DNA of 64,000 nucleotides from Nannocystis punicea (GTDB lineage Bacteria; Myxococcota_A; Polyangia; Nannocystales; Nannocystaceae): NCBI RefSeq assembly GCF_026965555.1, contig NZ_CP114040.1:10080001-10144000 (forward strand), in the 5' to 3' direction. A program made the translations under genes and the position numbers. The notes under the pieces are model-generated. The model ran no database searches. It had not been told where the DNA came from and saw only the letters and a list, made by a program, of their open reading frames with translations. Below, in pieces: positions 53,124-64,000 of this stretch (positions within the stretch are counted from its first letter, which is position 1; the number at the start of each line of letters is the position of its first letter).

Positions 53124-53885
53124 TTACTTCTTCACCGGGCCCTCGGCCTGGGTGCCCTCGAAGATGAAGTCGAGGATCCGGCGGCCGGCGACGACCTCGG
53201 TGGCGTCGATCGAGTTGGCGCGCTCGCGGGCGAACTTGACCGCCTCGCCGAGCCTGGCGATCCGCTCGAGCAGCGCCTTCTTGCGCGGGCGGGGGATCGC
53301 GCCGCTGCGCTTGATCGTGGTCCAGTGGCCGACCACCACGTCCTCGGTGATGAGCTGCGTCTGCGCCGGATGATGCTCGGTCGCGTGGTAGAGCACGATC
53401 GGCCGCTGCTCCTTCTTGGTCTTCTGCGTCTGCACCGGGTCGCTCTGGTGCAGCCCCGTGCCGGCGTCGTACGACCAGCGCTCGGCCGGGTCGAGCTCGA
53501 CCATCTTCTCGATGAAGGTCTGCAGGTCGTGCAGCTCCTTCTCGAGGAACAGCAAGTACGTCACCGGCACCTGCGGCAGGAACACCTTGCCGTCGACCAC
53601 CACGTCGGCGCGCGCCTCGCAGTTGGTCCAGTCCTTGGTGGCGACCGTGTCGAGCAGCGACACCAGCGCCCCCGTGATGTCCTTGATCGCCGCCTCGTAG
53701 GTCAGCTGCACCACCTGCGAGTCGTCCGGGAAGGTCTCGCCGTCCTCGCGCCGCGGGGTGAACTTCTTGTGGTGGCCCGTCATCAGCGACGGCTGCTGCG
53801 TCGACTTGTGAAGGCTGGTGATGAGCGTGTGGAGCTCGGTCCGGCGGCCCTTCTCGACCGCGAGGATGGCATTGAGCTTGGGCAT
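53124..53885 (-). CDS. conserved hypothetical protein (DUF7873-like)
   Basis: 253 residues from the ATG at 53885. The start MPKLNAILAVEKG, the middle VATKDWTNCEARADVVVDGK and PVTYLLFLEKELHDLQTFIEK, and the end (AVKFARERANS) are close to a family I recall from actinomycetes (DUF7873). It is soluble with no catalytic motif I can name. It lies directly upstream of the tRNA-like RNA array on the same strand, so it may be transcribed with it. Function unknown. Confidence 0.85.
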   Translation of the reverse strand: MPKLNAILAVEKGRRTELHTLITSLHKSTQQPSLMTGHHKKFTPRREDGETFPDDSQVVQLTYEAAIKDITGALVSLLDTVATKDWTNCEARADVVVDGKVFLPQVPVTYLLFLEKELHDLQTFIEKMVELDPAERWSYDAGTGLHQSDPVQTQKTKKEQRPIVLYHATEHHPAQTQLITEDVVVGHWTTIKRSGAIPRPRKKALLERIARLGEAVKFARERANSIDATEVVAGRRILDFIFEGTQAEGPVKK

Positions 53886-53978
53886 GACGCCTCCGATGGT
53901 GGGCGATGAGGCTATCGGCCGGGCCCGGCGAGTCAAGCGCGTGTTGCGTTCGCCGCCGCGCGCGGAATACTCTCGCGC

Positions 53979-55574
53979 GTGCCCTCCGACCGCGCGCCGC
54001 TGCTCCACCTGCTGGCCGCCGCCAGCACCGGCGCCCTCCTGGCCGCCTCGTTCCCGCCGCACGGCGCCCCCGCTCTGGGCTGGCTCGCAGTCGCCCCGCT
54101 GTGGGTCGCCGCGCGCGAGGCCCCCCACTGGCGCGCGGCCCTGCGCCTCGGCCTCGTCGCCGGCGTCGTCATGGGTGCGATCGGCTACCCCTGGATCGTC
54201 GATCTCCTCCACACCTTCGGCGAGCTCGACCTGTGGCTGTGCGTCCCGCTGTTCGTCGTGTTCGCGCTGTGGACCGCCGCGCCGCTGGCCGCGTGGGCGG
54301 CGTTGGTGTCCGCGTGGACAGGTCCTTCACGACATGTCCCATGGGTCATGTCGATGGCCCTGTCCGGGCTGTGGTGGTCGTGGCCGATGCTGTTCCCGTT
54401 CTCGCTGGCGATGGGCCTGGCCGCCCGCCCCGAGTGGATCCAGGCGGCCGAGCTCGGCGGCGCGGCGCTGGTCGAGGTGCCGATGCTGCTGTGCGGCGTC
54501 CTGCTCGGCGAGGCCTGGCGCGCGCGCCGGCCCGCGCAGCTGCGCCTCGGGACGCTCGCGCTGCTCCTCCCCGTCGCCAGCCTCGCCCTCGGCAGCTGGC
54601 GGATCGCGTCGCTCGCGGGCGAGACCACCCGCGAGGTCCGCGTCGCGCTGATCCAGCCCAACATCCCGCTGCTGTGGTTCGACCGCCAGGCCAAGCTCGA
54701 GCGCCTGCGCGAGCCGTCGGCCCGCGCCGAGGCCGAGGGCGCCGAGCTCGTGGTGTGGCCGGAGAACATGTTCCCGTGGACGCTGAACCGCCCGTTCGAG
54801 CGCGACTTCAGCGACGACGACCGCGTGCTCCGCCGCCACTCGCTGCCGACGCTGTTCGGGGCCGGCACCGCCGCCGACAGCGACCTGTACGGCTACAACT
54901 CGGTGATCAACATGGCCGCCGACGGCCGCGTGGTGGGCCGCTACGACAAGATCTACCTGGTCCCGCTGGGCGAGGAGATCCCGCTGGTCGACCCGGAGTG
55001 GGCCAAGGGGCTGGTGCCCGGGATGGCCCACAACTTCCGCGGCGACGGGCCCGGCCGACTGCTGGTCCAGCCGGGCCGCAGCAACGAGGCGCCGATCGCT
55101 CTCGGTCCGCTGGTCTGTTACGAGGACGTGCTGCCCGCGTACGCGCGCGCGGTCGCGGCCCAGCCCGGCGGCATCGAGGCGTTCGTCAACCTCACCAACG
55201 ACACCTGGTTCGGCGCGACCGCCGAGCCGTGGCAGCACCTCGCGCTGGCGCAGCTCCGCGCCGTGGAGCACCGCGTCCCGGTGCTCCGCGCCGTCAACTC
55301 CGGCCCCAGCTCCCTGGTCGACCGCGCCGGCCGCGTCGTCGCCACCACCGACCTGCGCGCAGCCAGCATCGACGCCCTCGTGCCGCCCGAGCACCTGGTG
55401 GTCCGGCTCGAGCTCGGCCGCGACACCGCCTCCGCGCCGACCGTGTACGCCCGCGGCGGCTGGCTGTTCGGACATGTCTGTCAGGCCAGCGTGCTGGTCG
55501 TCCTCGCGCTGCTGTGGCGTCGCCGCCGCTCGGACCGCGAGCGGCTCACCGCCACGGCGCGCCCTCGGGCGTGA
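53979..55574 (+). CDS. lnt: apolipoprotein N-acyltransferase
   Basis: 531 residues from a GTG start. Five or more membrane helices (residues 1-205) precede the nitrilase domain (215-480), and one helix ends the protein. The catalytic triad is visible: Glu in VVWPENMFPW, Lys in GRYDKIYLVPLGE and Cys in PLVCYEDVLP. It transfers an acyl chain to the N-terminal Cys of lipoproteins, in line with their abundance here. A long palindromic block lies within the frame between helices (54316-54352: TGPSRHVPWVMSM) and another near the end. Confidence 0.96.
   Translation: MPSDRAPLLHLLAAASTGALLAASFPPHGAPALGWLAVAPLWVAAREAPHWRAALRLGLVAGVVMGAIGYPWIVDLLHTFGELDLWLCVPLFVVFALWTAAPLAAWAALVSAWTGPSRHVPWVMSMALSGLWWSWPMLFPFSLAMGLAARPEWIQAAELGGAALVEVPMLLCGVLLGEAWRARRPAQLRLGTLALLLPVASLALGSWRIASLAGETTREVRVALIQPNIPLLWFDRQAKLERLREPSARAEAEGAELVVWPENMFPWTLNRPFERDFSDDDRVLRRHSLPTLFGAGTAADSDLYGYNSVINMAADGRVVGRYDKIYLVPLGEEIPLVDPEWAKGLVPGMAHNFRGDGPGRLLVQPGRSNEAPIALGPLVCYEDVLPAYARAVAAQPGGIEAFVNLTNDTWFGATAEPWQHLALAQLRAVEHRVPVLRAVNSGPSSLVDRAGRVVATTDLRAASIDALVPPEHLVVRLELGRDTASAPTVYARGGWLFGHVCQASVLVVLALLWRRRRSDRERLTATARPRA
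54316..54352. repeat. palindrome block inside lnt
   Basis: GGACAGGTCC, CGACATGTCCC and GGTCATGTC follow each other; degenerate, in frame, between membrane helices. Confidence 0.75.
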
Positions 55575-56004
55575 TCAGCGACAGCGGGTGCACCGGCAGG
55601 CCGCGCTCGACGGCGGTGAACAGCTCCTCGACCTCCTCGCCCCGCAGCGGCAGCGCGCGCAGCTCGGCCAGGGTGACCCACCGGGCCTCGAGCGAGTGCT
55701 CGTCGGCGGTCGACTTCGGCGGGCGCTCGTCGACCGGCTCCGCGGTCAGGAACACGCGCACGCGCGTCATCTCGAAGTGGGCGGTGTGCTCGACCCGCAG
55801 CACCCCGGTCAGCTCGACGTCGAGCCCGGTCTCCTCGAGCACCTCGCGGCGGGCCCCGTCGAACAGCGACTCGCCCTGCTCGATGCGCCCCGCGGGCAGG
55901 TACCAGAGCTGGCCGTGCTTGACCTCGCGGACGACCAGGAAGCGGTCGCCGCGGCGGACCACCACGAGCGCGAAGTAGTACGAAGGGACCGGCGGGCGCG
56001 GCAT
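55546..56004 (-). CDS. Nudix hydrolase
   Basis: 152 residues from the ATG at 56004. The Nudix box is complete: Gly39, Glu45, then REVLEETG (Arg53-Glu54 and Glu57-Glu58, Gly60). It follows the antiparallel strands YYFALVVVRRGDRFLVV. The family cleaves nucleoside diphosphates linked to another group, often a housecleaning role; the substrate cannot be told. Its 3' end overlaps the 3' end of lnt by 29 bp on the opposite strand. Confidence 0.94.
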   Translation of the reverse strand: MPRPPVPSYYFALVVVRRGDRFLVVREVKHGQLWYLPAGRIEQGESLFDGARREVLEETGLDVELTGVLRVEHTAHFEMTRVRVFLTAEPVDERPPKSTADEHSLEARWVTLAELRALPLRGEEVEELFTAVERGLPVHPLSLITPEGAPWR

Positions 56005-56062
56005 CTCGCGCCCAAGACTACGCCCGCGGCCGCGCCGGCACCAGCGCACGCGAACGCGCGCG

Positions 56063-56851
56063 TCAGACCGGGCAGCCGGGGTCGCCCGCGTCGCAGCAGG
56101 CGCACACGGCCTCGCCGTCCTGCACCTCGCACGCGCCGTGGTCGTAGGTCGCGCCCATCCCGTCGCCGACCTCCGTGCACTGGACGAAGCAGTCGACCTC
56201 GGTCGTCTTGCCCCACTTGCAGCCGGCCCAGGTGCTCGCGCCCTCGCAGCTCGGCGCGTCGCCCGAGCAGGCCGCGCCCGAGCCCGAGCCGCACTCGACG
56301 TAGACCGTCGCGCCGTCATCGACGCAGCCGTACGCGAAGTCGTAGCCGTCGAGCTCGCACGTGTCGTCGAGCGAGGTGTCCTCGGCCCACACGCCCCCCT
56401 CGCAGTAGTACTGCGCGCTGCCCTGCGGCCCGCACGAGGCCGGGTTGGTGCAGAAGAAGCTCTCGCTGTTCTCGTCGCAGCTCGCCGGCGGATCGACGGC
56501 GTCGGGGCACGCCTCGCCGCCGCTCGTCCCGTCGCTGGTCGGCTCGCCCGTCCCCTCGGTCGGCGTCGCCGTGGTCTGGTCGGGATCGACGCAGCACGAC
56601 AGGTCGTCGGCATCGTCGGGGTTACACCACGCATAACCGAGGTTGCAGAGGCACTCCCCGTTCTCCTGCGAGCTGTTCGGGTCGGGGCACGCTTGCGGCC
56701 CGCCGGTCTCGTCGCTCGAGCTCATGCCGTCGGTCCCCGGGCTGGTAGTCGTCTGCGTCACCCCGTCGGTGGTGAGGATCGGCTCGGACGAGTCGCCGCA
56801 GCTCGCCAGCGCCGCGCTCACAAGTACGAAAAGCCATGTCCTTAAAAACAT
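56063..56851 (-). CDS. Cys-rich lipoprotein sharing a C-terminal domain with its neighbour
   Basis: 262 residues from the ATG at 56851. The lipobox is LASC, then a Thr/Ser-rich linker. The mid-part is Cys-rich (CPDPNSSQENGECLCN). From about residue 170 it has a domain (GYDFAYGC ... CKWGKTTEVDCFVQC ... VCACCDAGDPGC) whose cysteine spacing matches the C-terminal 95 residues of the next gene. The start region is made from a run of degenerate palindromes (56834-56880), with AAGGAT before the ATG. Function unknown; extracellular. Confidence 0.8.
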   Translation of the reverse strand: MFLRTWLFVLVSAALASCGDSSEPILTTDGVTQTTTSPGTDGMSSSDETGGPQACPDPNSSQENGECLCNLGYAWCNPDDADDLSCCVDPDQTTATPTEGTGEPTSDGTSGGEACPDAVDPPASCDENSESFFCTNPASCGPQGSAQYYCEGGVWAEDTSLDDTCELDGYDFAYGCVDDGATVYVECGSGSGAACSGDAPSCEGASTWAGCKWGKTTEVDCFVQCTEVGDGMGATYDHGACEVQDGEAVCACCDAGDPGCPV

Positions 56852-56880
56852 ATCCTTGAATCCATGTTTGAAGGGACAGG
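56834..56880. repeat. palindrome block at lipoprotein start
   Basis: CATGTCC, ACATATCC, CATGTTTG and GGGACAG in succession; degenerate tandem of about 14-bp units spanning the start codon. Confidence 0.7.
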
Positions 56881-56939
56881 CTGGCGGCCTCGCAACCACT
56901 GCGGCGCCCCGGCCCGTCTTCACCACGAAGCTAGCACAC

Positions 56940-58028
56940 TCAGAGCAGGCAGCCCGGCTCGTCGCGGTCGCAGCAGACGCAGGCGGCCTCGTCCTTGCGG
57001 ATCGCGCAACGCCCGGAGTCGCGGGGCGTGCCCTCGGGGTCGCCGACGCTGCGGCAGCGCTGGACGCAGTTCGTGGCCGTCATCTTGCCGCGCTCGCAGG
57101 CGACCATCGCCACGCCGTCGCAGTAGGCGTCGCTGGTCTCGGGGGTGCACGTCGTGCCGGGCCCGAAGCCGCACGCCATCTCCGGGTTGCCCTCGGTCGG
57201 CACCGCGGTCGGGTCGAAGGCGAAGTCGTAGCCCTTGTCCTGGCACAGCTCGTCGGCGGTCCGCAGCACCGGCCCGGCGGCGGGGTTGCGCGGGTCCTGG
57301 CCGCGCCACGGGACCTTCACCGCCATCAGGTGCCACAGCTCGGTCCACGTCCGCCAGTCGTGCCCGCCCGGCCGCGTGAACACGTGCTCCGGCGGCAGCA
57401 TGCGCCCCAGCATCGCCCGCCCGCGGTCGCCGTCCTCTGTCCCGTAGCCGAGGAAGATCGGCGGGTTTCTGGCCGCGCTCGCCAGCTTGAGCCAGCGCCA
57501 GATCTCGTAGTCCCACGGCCCCGTCTCCGCCTGCGGCTGCCAGTTCTCCGCCCCTGCGGCTTCGATCGCCCGCAGCGTGCGGCGACGCCCGAGGTACGGC
57601 GCCAGCAACACCACGCCGTCGATCTTCCCCGGGTGCATCGACGCCGTCCAGATCGCCCCCATCCCGCCCATCGAGATGCCGACCAGCCACACCCGCGCGT
57701 AGCCGGCCGCCCGCGCCGGCGCGACGATGTCCTCGTACAGCCGCGCCTCCGTCGACTTGTCGGCGTAGTAGCCCGAGTGCGCGTCGGCCACGATCACGTC
57801 GACCTCGGCGGCCTTGAGCTCGGCGACGAAGCCGTGGCGCACGAACTCGTCCGGCGCGTCGCCGTGGCCCTGAAGCAGGATCGCCACGGTGTCGCTGCGC
57901 TCGCCCTCGTGCGCCGGCAGCCCGCTCCAGCGCATCGGCACCTGGGTCGCGCGGGGGAACGGGCAGGCCGCCAGCGCCGCCAGCGCGAGCGCGCCGAGGC
58001 CGGCGCCGATCCTGAGAACCTGGCTCAT
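56940..58028 (-). CDS. alpha/beta-hydrolase lipoprotein with C-terminal Cys-rich domain
   Basis: 362 residues. The lipobox is LAAC. Residues 25-265 are an alpha/beta hydrolase (esterase-like): strand AILLQGHGD, nucleophile Ser in GISMGGMG and a His in PGGHDWRTW. From about residue 265 the Cys-rich domain begins (GYDFAFDPTAVP ... YCDGVAMVACERGKM ... NCVQRC ... CVCCDRDEPGC). It is probably a surface hydrolase with an attached binding module. It is separated from the following Cys-rich lipoprotein by 88 bp in the same direction. Confidence 0.85.
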   Translation of the reverse strand: MSQVLRIGAGLGALALAALAACPFPRATQVPMRWSGLPAHEGERSDTVAILLQGHGDAPDEFVRHGFVAELKAAEVDVIVADAHSGYYADKSTEARLYEDIVAPARAAGYARVWLVGISMGGMGAIWTASMHPGKIDGVVLLAPYLGRRRTLRAIEAAGAENWQPQAETGPWDYEIWRWLKLASAARNPPIFLGYGTEDGDRGRAMLGRMLPPEHVFTRPGGHDWRTWTELWHLMAVKVPWRGQDPRNPAAGPVLRTADELCQDKGYDFAFDPTAVPTEGNPEMACGFGPGTTCTPETSDAYCDGVAMVACERGKMTATNCVQRCRSVGDPEGTPRDSGRCAIRKDEAACVCCDRDEPGCLL

Positions 58029-58062
58029 GAGACACCCTCTCCGAGCCGAAACCTATCACCGT

Positions 58063-61000
58063 TCAGCGGCGGCGCCACAGCACCCGGCGGGTCCACTCGC
58101 CGGCCGCGAGCCGGAGGTCGTCGAAGTAGGTGTACGCGACCGGCACGACCACCAGCGTCAGCACCGTCGCAGTGGTCATGCCGCCGACCAGCGTCTTGCC
58201 GAACGGGCCGTAGTCGAGGCCCTCGCCGTTGGGGGTGGTGAACGCGAGCGGGATCATGCCGCCGACGGTCGTCAGCGCGGTCATCAAGATCGGGCGGAAC
58301 CGCTGCATGCCGGCCTGGACGATCGCCTCCTCGCGCGACAGCCCCGAGGCGCGGGCGCTGTTGATGAAGTCGACCAGGACGATGCCGTTGTTCACCACCA
58401 CCCCGAGCAGCAGCAGGATCCCGATCACCGCCAGCGCGTCGATCGGCGAGCCGGTGAACATCAGGAACCACCACACGCCGATGAACGACAGCGGGATCGA
58501 CGGCAGCACGCTCATCGGCAGGATGAAGCTCTCGAACAGGAAGCCCATCACCAGGAAGATGAACGCGGTCGACAGGATCATCGCCCCGACCATGTCGTTG
58601 CGCAGGTCGTCGGTCTCGCGCGTCTCGCGGTCGGCGTCGAAGCTGACGCCCGCGGGCAGCCGGTAGCCGGCCATGAACTTGCGCAGCTTGTCCATGGTCT
58701 CGATCCGGCCCTCGTCGGCCAGCTCGAGCCGGATCAGCGCCGCCACCCGCTTGTCGTTGCGGATCAGCGCCTGGTCGCCCTTCTGCACCGTCATCTCGGT
58801 CAGCACCCGCACCGGCACCACGGTGCCCGGCTTCTTCTCGCTCGGGACCTTGAACTCGAGCAGCTCGCCGAGCTGCTCGCGGTCCTCCTTGCGGTAGCGG
58901 ATCCGGACCTCGATCTCGCGGTCCTCGGTGGCGCTCTGGAACCGCGGCAGCACCTGCCCGCGGATCGCGTAGGCGATCGAGCTGGCGATGTTGCCGGCCG
59001 GGATCCCGAACCGCTCGGTCATGGTCCGGTCGACCGCCAGCGCCAGCTCGTCGCGGCGGACCGCGTCCGAGCCGCGGTTCGACACCCCGAGCACCCCGGG
59101 CTGCTGCAGCAGCTGCGTCTGCAGCGTCTCGCGGGCCTCCTGCACCGAGTAGTGGTCGTCGCCGTAGAGCGTGACCATGAACGTGTTGTCCTGGCCGCCG
59201 TCGGCCCCGCCGAAGCGGGCCTCCTTCACCCAACCGGGCCGGTTGGGCATCTTGTCGTAGACCTCCTGGCGGACCTCGTTGAACGGCCGCTCGCCGGGCT
59301 GCTGCGGCTCGAAGAACACCTGCACCTGGGCGAAGCTGCCGTCGAAGCCGATGTACTGGCCGGAGATCCGGTACTCGTCCTTGGCCTCCGCGATCGACTG
59401 CTCGACCTCGACGAAGAACGCCTCCGCCTCCGGCTTGGTGACGTCGGAGGGCATCGAGTAGTAGGTCCAGAAGTTGCGCGTGCCCATGTTCTCGCCGCTC
59501 GAGAACTTCACGCGCTGCATCGGCACCGCGCAGGTCGCCACCAGCATCAGCAGCGACGGGATCACCACGTCGATGCGCCGGCGCAGGCTGGCCCGCAGGA
59601 GCGCCCCGTACCACGCGTTGACCCGCCCCAGCGTGGCCACGTACACCCGGCCCATCCACGCCTTCCACCAGGCGTCGACCGCCAGCAGCCCGCGCCACAG
59701 CTTGCCGTTGCGGCGCAGCGGGTCACCTGTCCCGAGGGCCATGGCGCTGGTCATCGGCACCAGCACCAGCGCCACGAACAGGCTGGCCAGCAGCGACACG
59801 CACACCGGCGTGACCATGCGGATCATGAAGAACTGCGTCGGCCCCGAGCTGAGCAGCGCCGCCGGCGCGAACACGATCATCGTCGTCAGCGTCGCCAGAG
59901 TGATCGGCAGCGCCACCTCGGAGGCCCCGTGCAGCGCCGCCGCGTACGGCCCCATCCCGCGCTCGCGGTAGCGGTCGATGTTCTCCGCGACCACCACCGA
60001 GTTGTCGACCACCAGACCGACGCAGATCATCAGGCCGAGCAGCGAGATGATGTTGATCGACTGGTCGAGGAAGTACATCACCGGCAGCGACAGGAAGATC
60101 GACAGCGGGATCGAGGCGGCGATGAGCAGCGTCAGGCGGACGCGGCGCAGGAAGAACAGCAGGACCACGATCGCCAGCACCCCGCCCTGCAGGCCCGAGC
60201 TGGTGACCTGGTTGAGCGAGTAGCGGATCGCGTCGCCCTGCATGAAGAACGCCTTGACGTCGAAGCCCGAAAGCCCCGGCTCGCGCACCGCCGCGTCGAC
60301 AGCCTCGCGGATCTTGTCGCAGACCTCGACCGTGTTGGCCTGCGACTCCTTGAGCACGAACAGCACCATCGACGGCCGCCCGTTGAAGCGGTCGATGCGG
60401 TCGCTCTCCGGGTAGTCGTAGACGACGTCGGCGATGTCCTTGAGCCGCAGGTTCTTCGACCCGACGATCGTGTCCTCGAGCTGCTGGACCGTCCGGTAGG
60501 TCGCCATCGAGCGGACCACGAAGCGCCCGTCGGGGTCGCGGATCTCGCCGCTGGCGAGGTTGAAGTTGGCCTGCGACAGCTTCTGCGCCAGCGTGAAGAT
60601 GTTGACCCCGGCCGCCTCGGCGAGCGGCCGGTTGAGCTCGATGCGGATCTCGCGGTCCTCTTTGCCCCACAGGTTGACGAGGGCGACCCCGTCGATGCGC
60701 TCGATGGCGCGGACCAGGTGCTTCTGCACCCGGTCGCGCGGCAGCTCGATCGACTCGTCCCACGTCACGCTGTAGAACGCGACCGGGATGCCGGCGCCGG
60801 ACTGCTTGTTGATCCGCACCCGCTGGACGTCGCTCGGCAGCTCCGGCCGCGCGCGCGCGACCCGGTCGCGGACCTCGCGGTAGGCGATGTCCATGTCGGT
60901 GTCGCCCTCGAACAGGAGGCTCACGCTGGCGCGGTCGGCCCGCGAGGTCGCGTTGATCTCCTCGAGCCCCGGCGTGGTCGCCAGCGACTGCTCGAGCGGC

Positions 61001-61220
61001 CGCGTGATCCGGTCCTCGATGTCCTGCGCCGTCGCGTTCGGGTACGGCACCTCGATCTGCAGGAACGGCGGCGAGAAGCCCGACGGGATCAGCTCGAGCG
61101 GGATCCCGAAGAACGCGACCACGCCGATCACCACCGCGCTGAGCAGCGCCATCAGCATCGTCACCGGCCGCACCAGCGACAGGTGGACCATCCCGTTGTC
61201 GCGCAGCTCGGGCCCGACGC

Positions 61221-61224
<4 letters not shown>
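58063..61224 (-). CDS. RND-family efflux transporter, second permease
   Basis: 1053 residues starting at 61224. Twelve membrane helices and two large periplasmic loops are as in AcrB/HAE1-type pumps. The helix 4 motif has GLVVDNSVVVAENIDR, where Asp is the proton-relay residue, and the second half has VVVNNGIVLVDFIN. The ATG overlaps the stop of the upstream RND gene by 4 bp (ATGA). The two permeases may form a heteromeric pump, as in MdtBC. No outer membrane factor or adaptor is seen in the window. Confidence 0.95.

Positions 61225-64000
<2,776 letters not shown>

Overview
The window looks like a chromosome segment of a high-GC myxobacterium, most likely of the Nannocystaceae type. The evidence is the very high GC content with a strong third-position bias, many lipoproteins whose lipobox Cys is followed by Thr/Ser/Gly/Asp-rich linkers, a MYXO-CTERM-like C-terminus, a DUF1501/haem-lipoprotein pair, a regulator with an FHA domain and a sigma54-activator-like ATPase domain, and a remnant of a eukaryote-like kinase. 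Family assignments are made by eye; the genus is inference.

Layout. 1-3.3 kb: an ECF sigma factor, a coupled anti-sigma-like membrane protein, a secreted protein and a short-chain dehydrogenase. 3.3-5.6 kb: groES-groEL with a sigma70-type promoter, a CIRCE-like operator and twin terminators. 6.7-8.4 kb: panB-panC. 8.7-13.5 kb: a lipoprotein, a Tat-exported DUF1501 protein and a lipoprotein with a CxxCH motif. 13.5-18 kb: small secreted and membrane proteins plus two tandem-repeat tracts; one is the last 24 codons of a gene, stop codon included, copied about ten times. 18-24 kb: a Crp/Fnr regulator, a HAD 5'-nucleotidase, a YjbQ-family enzyme, a truncated kinase and an FHA/AAA regulator with degenerate motor motifs. 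24-33 kb: a fatty-acid hydroxylase, an N-formylglutamate-amidohydrolase-like protein, two Dpp/Opp-type permeases without an ATPase, ThpR and a RegB-RegA redox two-component pair. 33-38.7 kb: two NHL-repeat lipoproteins with a MYXO-CTERM protein, then a DUF11-like secreted protein. 39-44.9 kb: phenylalanine hydroxylase, a CAP-domain lipoprotein and other surface proteins. 44.9-53.9 kb: a tightly coupled SWIM / unknown / VWA / MoxR / DUF5682 operon, preceded on the same strand by an array of tRNA-mimicking RNA candidates. 54-64 kb: Lnt, a Nudix hydrolase, two secreted proteins sharing a Cys-rich domain, and a pair of RND transporters.

Two things deserve most attention. First, 52.7-53.1 kb holds two consecutive structures in which a T-arm and 3' acceptor strand come before the matching 5' acceptor strand and D-arm. 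This is the topology of YrlA-type bacterial Y RNAs, and here it lies directly upstream of a MoxR-VWA-SWIM operon. Second, a short palindrome, CATGTCC-N4-GGACATG, recurs across the whole window in and between genes. It has 11 strict copies and many degenerate ones, often lies at start codons or lipoprotein signal peptides, and in two cases sits beside a broken gene.
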